From contig CAMOMF010000090.1 in assembly GCA_946619625.1 (NCBI GenBank), forward strand, positions 1 through 20,265: 20,265 nucleotides of DNA, written 5' to 3'. Position 1 is the first letter of the stretch. Every line of letters starts with the position of its first letter. Positions 15,742 to 20,265 of the stretch are shown in pieces. This stretch comes from an uncultured Bacteroidales bacterium (GTDB taxonomy: Bacteria > Bacteroidota > Bacteroidia > Bacteroidales > Paludibacteraceae). A model generated the notes under the pieces. That model saw only the letters and a program-made list of their open reading frames with translations, made no database searches and was not told the origin of the DNA. The position numbers and the translations under genes were made by a program.

Positions 15742-16229
15742 TTACGGAACGAGTAATATTTCTGTCCAAAATAAGAGATTGCTACAGTGATACCGGTCAC
15801 CAGCATCTTGGACGGGGTGGGGTAAAACCCGCACATATCCACAAACAATTTCAGTCCCGAGTACATAACCAACAGGTTGGTACCCACAATTACTATGTAC
15901 CTGTACAACTGGTGCCACTCCCGCAAAGAAGACTGCGCAAACGTGACGTTCCTGTTGAGCCAAAAACCCGTGAATAAAGTGATGGGAAAAACAATTCCAA
16001 ACGCTGCAATGTGTGACGAAATGGTCACAAAACCCAATTCCAACATCTCATGTCGCAGCACGAAATTGTAAATCAAAAAGTACAAAACCCAGTCTAACAC
16101 CATGTTCGCACAACCGCAAAAACCGTAACGAAAGAACTCCGGCGAGACTATTTTGGAGAACTTTGGAACTATTTTTTCTATTTTTTCATAGAAAAAGTCT
16201 ATTATTTTCGTAATAAATGACGCTAACAT
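15738..16229 (-). CDS. GtrA-like membrane protein
   Basis: A 163-residue GtrA-family protein with four predicted membrane segments: FRYGFCGCANMVLDWVLYFL, then about VTISSHIAAFGIVFPITLF, YIVIVGTNLLVMYSGLKLFV and the C-terminal MLVTGITVAISYFGQKYYSF. The motifs FRYGFCG, FWLNRNVTF and the ending QKYYSFRK are typical. GtrA-type proteins are thought to flip lipid-linked sugars (for example undecaprenyl-phosphate-glucose) for modification of surface glycans. A basic, amphipathic N-terminal stretch of about 30 residues precedes the core. It is transcribed leftwards from a promoter at 16307-16338 and is probably cotranscribed with the nuclease gene (4-nt overlap). Confidence 0.88.
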   Translation of the reverse strand: MLASFITKIIDFFYEKIEKIVPKFSKIVSPEFFRYGFCGCANMVLDWVLYFLIYNFVLRHEMLELGFVTISSHIAAFGIVFPITLFTGFWLNRNVTFAQSSLREWHQLYRYIVIVGTNLLVMYSGLKLFVDMCGFYPTPSKMLVTGITVAISYFGQKYYSFRK

Positions 16230-16260
16230 TTGTTTTTATCATTTTTTTTTTGTAACTTTG
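16229..16260 (+). promoter_or_regulatory. Promoter for rsmA-corA
   Basis: TTTG at 16229-16232, a 20-nt spacer, then TAACTTTG at 16253-16260 followed by CAGCCG: a perfect -33/-7 pair. The start site is expected near 16266, giving a leader of about 148 nt before the rsmA ATG at 16414. The -33 element touches the gtrA start codon on the other strand. Confidence 0.75.
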
Positions 16261-16279
16261 CAGCCGCTAAGCGTGCTGC
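16260..16279. other. GC-rich hairpin at the rsmA transcription start
   Basis: GCAGC-CGC-taa-GCG-t-GCTGC folds into an 8-bp stem with a 3-nt loop and one bulge. It stands out in an AT-rich intergenic region. It would be complete in the leftward gtrA leader, and only partly included in the rsmA transcript if that starts near 16266. No T-run follows in either direction, so it is not a terminator. Confidence 0.5.
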
Positions 16280-16306
16280 ATGGTTATCAACAACCAAAAT
16301 ACGGTG

Positions 16307-16338
16307 CAAAGTTAACACATTTTTTTGAAATAAACAAA
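16307..16338 (-). promoter_or_regulatory. Promoter for gtrA-nuclease
   Basis: On the minus strand TTTG at 16338-16335, a 20-nt spacer, then TAACTTTG at 16314-16307 followed by CACCG. It is a perfect -33/-7 pair. The start site is expected near 16300, about 70 nt before the gtrA start at 16229. It faces the rsmA promoter, so the two transcripts would overlap at their 5' ends. Confidence 0.72.
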
Positions 16339-16413
16339 TATTTTACACCGAAACAGCATTTTTTTAGCAAAAAGACAAACTAAAACTGTTTATGGACGAC
16401 CAACCACCTAATA

Positions 16414-17244
16414 ATGCGGAAAGTAAGGGCGAAAAAGCAATTGGGACAACACTTTCTGAAAGACCTTCAGATTGCACAGCAGATATCAGACACTCTGCTT
16501 GTTGCCACAACGGGTGAGCAGACTATCCGGGTCCTGGAAATTGGACCCGGCATGGGTGTACTTACCCAATTCCTTGTAGAAAACCCGCACTACCAAACTA
16601 CCGCTATCGAGATTGACAGAGAGTCCATACCGTACCTTCTGAACCGCTTCAAGCAACAACTAGGTCACAGCCTGCAACTTATTGAGGGGGATTTTCTCAA
16701 ATTAGACCTCAACCAACTTTACCCCGACGGAAACTTCTGCGTCATAGGCAATTATCCATACAATATATCCTCACAAATCTTCTTCAAAGTACTGGAATAC
16801 AAAGACCGCATTCCCGTCTGTTCAGGCATGATACAGAAAGAGGTGGCGGAACGAATGGCTGCCAAGCCAGGTTGTAAAGCCTACGGAATATTGTCAGTAC
16901 TCTTGCAAGCATACTACGACATTGAATACTTATTCACCGTGCATGAGTATGTGTTTGACCCGCCTCCAAAGGTCAAATCGGCTGTCATCAGGCTTACCCG
17001 AAACCACCGACAGTACATGAATTGCAATGAGGCACTATTCAAAACTGTGGTCAAAACAGCCTTCAATCAGCGACGAAAACAGATGCGCAACTCGCTCATG
17101 GCTCTCGTAGGAAAAGACAACCCCATACTACAAGACCCCGTCTTTACCAAAAGACCTGAACAACTTTCAGTGGACGAGTTTGCGCTGCTCACCAACAGAA
17201 TTGAACAATCACTACCTAAAAATGAGAACCAATGTCTGAACTGA
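16414..17244 (+). CDS. rsmA: 16S rRNA dimethyladenosine transferase RsmA (KsgA)
   Basis: A 276-residue RsmA/KsgA, the SAM-dependent enzyme that dimethylates two adjacent adenosines near the 3' end of 16S rRNA during 30S assembly. Motifs: KKQLGQHFLKD at the N-terminus, SAM-binding LEIGPGMGVLTQ (41-52), acidic Asp93 in EGDFL, and the catalytic NYPYN (113-117; NLPYN in many bacteria). The C-terminal domain includes VFDPPPKVKSAVIRL and FNQRRKQMRNSL. The ATG at 16414 gives the expected N-terminus. Its 3' end overlaps corA by 13 nt. Confidence 0.96.
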   Translation: MRKVRAKKQLGQHFLKDLQIAQQISDTLLVATTGEQTIRVLEIGPGMGVLTQFLVENPHYQTTAIEIDRESIPYLLNRFKQQLGHSLQLIEGDFLKLDLNQLYPDGNFCVIGNYPYNISSQIFFKVLEYKDRIPVCSGMIQKEVAERMAAKPGCKAYGILSVLLQAYYDIEYLFTVHEYVFDPPPKVKSAVIRLTRNHRQYMNCNEALFKTVVKTAFNQRRKQMRNSLMALVGKDNPILQDPVFTKRPEQLSVDEFALLTNRIEQSLPKNENQCLN

Positions 17245-18182
17245 GAATATTTTACAAAGAAAAAGAAAAAATCCGGATTGCACGGACCATTGATACGCTC
17301 AAAGAACTGGATAAGAAGGATATTATCTGGATTGACCTCGTTGATGTGAAAGAAGAGGTGGAAAACGAATTGGAAAGTTTCCTCAAAATTTACATCCAGG
17401 AGGACGAGGAAATTGAGGAGATTGAGATGTCCTCGCGTTACATGCAAACCGACGACTCCATCGTTGCAAACAGCAACTTCCTCCAAGACAATTTCGACAC
17501 CGAGCCGGTCAGTTTCATCTTGAAAAACAGCATTCTGGTCTCCGTCCGGGATGTGGACATGATGACCTTCAACGACACGGTCAAGAAAATGTTCGTCAAT
17601 ACACGTAACTTTCCCACCGGATTCCACGTCTTGGTGGCACTGTTCGAGACCCGGGTAGAGTACGATGCCGACATGATTGAGGACACCACCGACGAAATCA
17701 CCCGACTGTCTGAAATCATTACTAAAACAAGCAACAGTGTGGATGAAGACGTACTTATCCAAATCAAGGACTTGCAGGAAAAAGTAACTATCATCCGACA
17801 AAATATCATGGACAAACAGCGTGTTATCAGTAATATCCTCAAGTGCGATTTTTTCCCCGAGGAACTGCAACCACGACTAACCATGATCATCAAGGATATC
17901 AATTCACTGTTCGAATACACCAAGTTCGGGTTTGACCGTTTGGACTACCTGCAGGATACTTTCCTCGGCTTGGTGAACATCGAGCAGAACAAGATTATCA
18001 AGATTTTCACCGTGGTCAACGTCATCTTCCTGCCACCCACCTTGGTCGCCAGTATGTATGGTATGAACTTCGACTTCATGCCCGAACTCCACTGGCAGCA
18101 CGGATACCTCTTCTCTATCGCTTTAATGCTGATTTTCACAGGATTGGTACTACTGATATTCCGACTGAAGAAGTGGCTGTAA
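17232..18182 (+). CDS. corA: CorA-family divalent cation transporter
   Basis: A 316-residue CorA/Mrs2-type channel. A large acidic N-terminal cytoplasmic domain (EDEEIEEIEMSSR near 57-69) is followed by long helices. The C-terminus holds two membrane segments, about 256-274 and 293-311, with the signature YGMNF (Gly277-Met278-Asn279) in the loop after the first one. The ending FRLKKWL is basic, as usual. CorA forms pentamers and transports Mg2+ (also Co2+, Ni2+) across the inner membrane. The start ATG at 17232 lies inside the rsmA end, so it is probably cotranscribed and translationally coupled. Confidence 0.94.
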   Translation: MSELRIFYKEKEKIRIARTIDTLKELDKKDIIWIDLVDVKEEVENELESFLKIYIQEDEEIEEIEMSSRYMQTDDSIVANSNFLQDNFDTEPVSFILKNSILVSVRDVDMMTFNDTVKKMFVNTRNFPTGFHVLVALFETRVEYDADMIEDTTDEITRLSEIITKTSNSVDEDVLIQIKDLQEKVTIIRQNIMDKQRVISNILKCDFFPEELQPRLTMIIKDINSLFEYTKFGFDRLDYLQDTFLGLVNIEQNKIIKIFTVVNVIFLPPTLVASMYGMNFDFMPELHWQHGYLFSIALMLIFTGLVLLIFRLKKWL

Positions 18183-18188
18183 ACATGC

Positions 18189-18380
18189 TGTTGAAAACTA
18201 TGTTGATACAAGTTGATAATTTTTCATAACTCGTCGTTGTTCACACAACTCAAGCTGACATCCTGATTTATTAACAACATCACCTTTTTGATTTAGCGAT
18301 GGTTACAAAACTTATCAACTTTATCAACACGATATAAAAAATAAGAGATTTTTAAAAGAAATATATTTATACTATATTTT
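18189..18380. other. DnaA-box-like cluster with adjacent AT-rich stretch (candidate origin-type element)
   Basis: The 213-nt corA-nadA gap contains nonamers close to the DnaA box TTATNCACA. They are TTTTCAACA (complement of 18189-18197), GTATCAACA (complement of 18201-18209), TTATCAACT (complement of 18211-18219), TTGTTCACA (18237-18245), TTATCAACT (18312-18320) and TTATCAACA (18321-18329). The pair at 18201-18219 and the pair at 18312-18329 form an inverted repeat differing by one inserted base. Directly after it, 18332-18380 has only 4 G/C in 49 bases, like a DNA unwinding element. This resembles oriC architecture or a DnaA-controlled region; no dnaA gene is nearby. Confidence 0.45.
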
Positions 18381-18395
18381 CACAATCCGAGAGTC

Positions 18396-19358
18396 ATGCA
18401 AAACGACCAACTCATAGAACAAATCAACCAACTGCGCCGTCAGAAAAATGCCGTCATCATGGCGCACTATTATCAAACGGCGGACATCCAGCAAATTGCC
18501 GACTTTATTGGCGATTCACTCGCATTGGCTCAACAAGCCAAGAAAACCAATGCCGACATCATTGTTCTCTGCGGAGTGCACTTCATGGGAGAAACGGCTA
18601 AAATCATCTGTCCCGACAAGAAAGTTCTTGTTCCAGACCCGAATGCAGGCTGCTCACTGGCGGACAGTTGCAAGGCGGAGGACTTGGCACGATTCAAGGC
18701 GGAACACCCGGACCACACCGTTATTAGTTACGTCAATACCACCGCCGAGGTCAAAGCGCTGACAGACGTATGTGTCACCAGTTCCAATGCACGCAAGATT
18801 GTGGACACTTTCCCCAAGGATGCCAAACTGATTTTCGGTCCCGACAAGAACCTCGGTAATTATATAAATAGTGTCACCGGCAGGCACATGATTCTTTGGA
18901 ACGGGGCGTGTCATGTGCATGAGCGTTTCTCGGTAGAGCGGCTTGTCGCACTCAAAAAACAGTACCCCCATGCCAAGGTACTCGCTCATCCCGAGTGCAA
19001 AGCCGCTATTATCACCCTGGCTGATGTGGTAGGCTCTACGGCTGCATTGCTCGATTATGCCAAAAATTCCGATTCAAACGAGTTTCTGGTGGCGACCGAG
19101 TCGGGTATCCTTTTCGAAATGAATCGCGCATGCCCGGACAAAACCTTTATTCCTGTACCGCCGGAAATGAGTGAATCCTTTGACAAAGACGGCAACCTCA
19201 TCCCTTGCGCTTGCAACGAGTGCAACTACATGCGACTCAACACCATGCAGAAACTCTATGACTGTCTCCTCAACGAGACCAACGAGATACATGTTGCTCC
19301 CGAAATAGCCGCAAAGGCAATTGTCTGCATTGACCGCATGTTGGAACTATCAAAGTAG
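18396..19358 (+). CDS. nadA: Quinolinate synthase NadA
   Basis: A 320-residue NadA, which condenses iminoaspartate with dihydroxyacetone phosphate to quinolinate in de novo NAD synthesis using a [4Fe-4S] cluster. Motifs: IMAHYYQTADIQQIADFIGD near the N-terminus, LCGVHFMGETAKI, Cys86 in DPNAGCSLADSC, Cys172 in WNGACHVHERF, and the C-terminal cysteine group IPCACNECNYM (271-276) that supplies the third ligand. The partners NadB and NadC are not in the window. The gene stands alone: the corA-nadA gap holds the DnaA-box-like cluster, and only a weak promoter candidate (TATATTTT at 18373-18380) was seen. An 11-bp tandem array starts 5 nt after its stop. Confidence 0.96.
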   Translation: MQNDQLIEQINQLRRQKNAVIMAHYYQTADIQQIADFIGDSLALAQQAKKTNADIIVLCGVHFMGETAKIICPDKKVLVPDPNAGCSLADSCKAEDLARFKAEHPDHTVISYVNTTAEVKALTDVCVTSSNARKIVDTFPKDAKLIFGPDKNLGNYINSVTGRHMILWNGACHVHERFSVERLVALKKQYPHAKVLAHPECKAAIITLADVVGSTAALLDYAKNSDSNEFLVATESGILFEMNRACPDKTFIPVPPEMSESFDKDGNLIPCACNECNYMRLNTMQKLYDCLLNETNEIHVAPEIAAKAIVCIDRMLELSK

Positions 19359-19363
19359 ATACT

Positions 19364-19440
19364 CTATTATGATATTATTATGATATTATTATGGTATTAT
19401 TATGTTATTATTATGATATTATTATGCTATTATTATGATA
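19364..19440. repeat. Seven 11-bp tandem repeats, unit TTATTATGNTA
   Basis: Seven contiguous 11-bp units from 19364 to 19440 with no gaps. Apart from C in place of T at the first base of unit 1, only position 9 varies: A, A, G, T, A, C, A. The array begins 5 nt after the nadA stop and ends 63 nt before the fba start codon. The same 11-mer TTATTATGGTA (identical to unit 3) occurs again at 19499-19509, where its ATG is the fba start codon. The period is close to one helical turn. Confidence 0.97.
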
Positions 19441-19503
19441 TAAGGCTACAAACATGCATACAAAAATAAAACAAAATATAAACAACTTAAAACTTTTTTT
19501 ATT

Positions 19504-20265
19504 ATGGTAAGCTACAAAGAACTTGGCCTCGTAAACACCCGCGAGATGTTTGCAAAGGCAATCAAAGGCGGATACGCAATTCCCGCCTTCAACTTCAACA
19601 ACATGGAGCAACTCCAGGCTATCATCAAGGCTGCTGCTGACACCAAGAGCCCTGTTATCCTGCAAGTTTCCAAGGGCGCTCGCAACTATGCCAACCAAAC
19701 ACTCCTCCGCTATATGGCACAGGGTGCGGTAGAGTACGCCAAAGAACTGGGCTGGGAAAACCCGCAGATCTGTCTGCACCTCGACCATGGTGACTCTTTC
19801 GAACTCTGCAAGAGTTGCGTGGACTTCGGCTTCTCCAGCGTAATGATTGACGCTTCTTCTCTGCCTTACGAGGAGAATATCGCCCTCACCAAGAAAGTAG
19901 TGGACTATGCACACCAATTTGACGTAACCGTTGAGGCGGAATTGGGCGTTCTCGCAGGCGTTGAGGAGGAAGTGGCATCTGAGGTAAGTCACTACACCAA
20001 ACCCGAAGAAGTGGTTGATTTTGCTACCCGCTCAGGCTGCGACTCGCTCGCCATCTCCATCGGTACCAGCCACGGTGCCTACAAGTTCACTCCGGAACAG
20101 TGCACACGCGACCCCAAGACCGGTCGTCTTGTTCCTCCTCCATTGGCTTTTGACGTGCTCGATGCTGTAATGGAGCAACTCCCCGGATTCCCCATCGTTC
20201 TTCATGGATCTTCTTCTGTTCCGCAGGAGTATGTTGATATGATAAACAAATATGGCGGCAAACTG
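19504..20265 (+). CDS. fba: Class II fructose-bisphosphate aldolase (5' part, cut by window end)
   Basis: The first 254 codons of a class II aldolase, about three quarters of the usual 330-340 residues; the frame is open to the window end. It reversibly cleaves fructose 1,6-bisphosphate to DHAP and glyceraldehyde 3-phosphate in glycolysis and gluconeogenesis. Zinc and catalytic residues are visible: Asp94-His95 in LHLDHGDSFE, Glu145 in VEAELGVLAG, His190 in IGTSHGAYKF and His234 in IVLHGSSSVP. No classical promoter was found in the AT-rich 63 nt between the 11-bp array and the ATG. The codon after the start is GTA, and the start region repeats the array unit. Confidence 0.95.
   Translation, partial: MVSYKELGLVNTREMFAKAIKGGYAIPAFNFNNMEQLQAIIKAAADTKSPVILQVSKGARNYANQTLLRYMAQGAVEYAKELGWENPQICLHLDHGDSFELCKSCVDFGFSSVMIDASSLPYEENIALTKKVVDYAHQFDVTVEAELGVLAGVEEEVASEVSHYTKPEEVVDFATRSGCDSLAISIGTSHGAYKFTPEQCTRDPKTGRLVPPPLAFDVLDAVMEQLPGFPIVLHGSSSVPQEYVDMINKYGGKL

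Noticed and set aside
16392..16517. A 41-codon frame starting MDDQPPNNAESKGEK upstream of and overlapping rsmA
   Set aside because: It is out of frame with rsmA, short and without recognisable similarity. A regulatory upstream frame is possible but I cannot support it.
19364..19440. CRISPR or iteron-type plasmid origin
   Set aside because: The 11-bp units are too short for CRISPR and have no spacers; no replication initiator gene is near, and the genes on both sides are chromosomal housekeeping genes.
19411..19992. A 193-codon minus-strand frame over fba
   Set aside because: It is a shadow of the aldolase gene, which carries all expected catalytic residues on the plus strand.

Overview
The window looks like chromosomal DNA from a member of the Bacteroidales (Bacteroidota), probably a gut or oral relative of Bacteroides or Prevotella. 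The evidence is the gene content (GldB-type lipoprotein, FloA/NfeD pair, orphan LolD-type ATPase, DUF4143-type ATPase, S1/P1 nuclease), the promoters (-33 TTTG / -7 TAnnTTTG with 20-nt spacing in place of E. coli-type boxes) and A-rich leaders without Shine-Dalgarno sequences. No phage, integrase, transposase, tRNA or rRNA gene was seen. It reads as core genome with a few peculiar non-coding elements.

Layout. Positions 95-2438 (minus strand) hold nfeD, floA and a nitrilase-family amidase. A divergent promoter pair at 2458-2577 separates them from a long plus-strand run: yraN, mnmG, apt, uvrC, tsaE, a lolD-like ATPase gene, a gldB-like lipoprotein gene, sufS and a secreted helix-hairpin-helix/beta-barrel protein (2605-12576). 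Most junctions are short or overlapping, so this may be one long operon. A 16-bp sequence identical to the classical ParB site parS lies in the 32-nt mnmG-apt gap. A small secreted protein of unknown function with its own promoter follows (12720-13121).

The middle (13189-16229, minus strand) holds a DUF4143-type AAA ATPase, whose promoter is abutted by four 32-bp tandem repeats, and a two-gene unit of a GtrA-like membrane protein and a secreted S1/P1 nuclease. The right part (16414-20265, plus strand) holds rsmA, corA, nadA and the first 254 codons of a class II fructose-bisphosphate aldolase gene. rsmA and gtrA have promoters that face each other.

Functional themes are tRNA/rRNA modification (mnmG, tsaE, rsmA, and the sulfur donor sufS), nucleotide salvage and DNA repair (apt, uvrC), envelope biogenesis (lolD, gldB, floA/nfeD, the barrel protein) and NAD/central carbon metabolism (nadA, fba). 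The most interesting non-coding features are the parS site, a symmetrical cluster of DnaA-box-like nonamers next to a strongly AT-rich stretch at 18189-18380, the 32-bp repeats at the ATPase promoter, and an 11-bp x 7 array whose unit recurs exactly over the aldolase start codon. parS plus the DnaA-box-like cluster suggest an origin-proximal region, but rough base counts show no clear strand-skew switch here, so an origin is not established.
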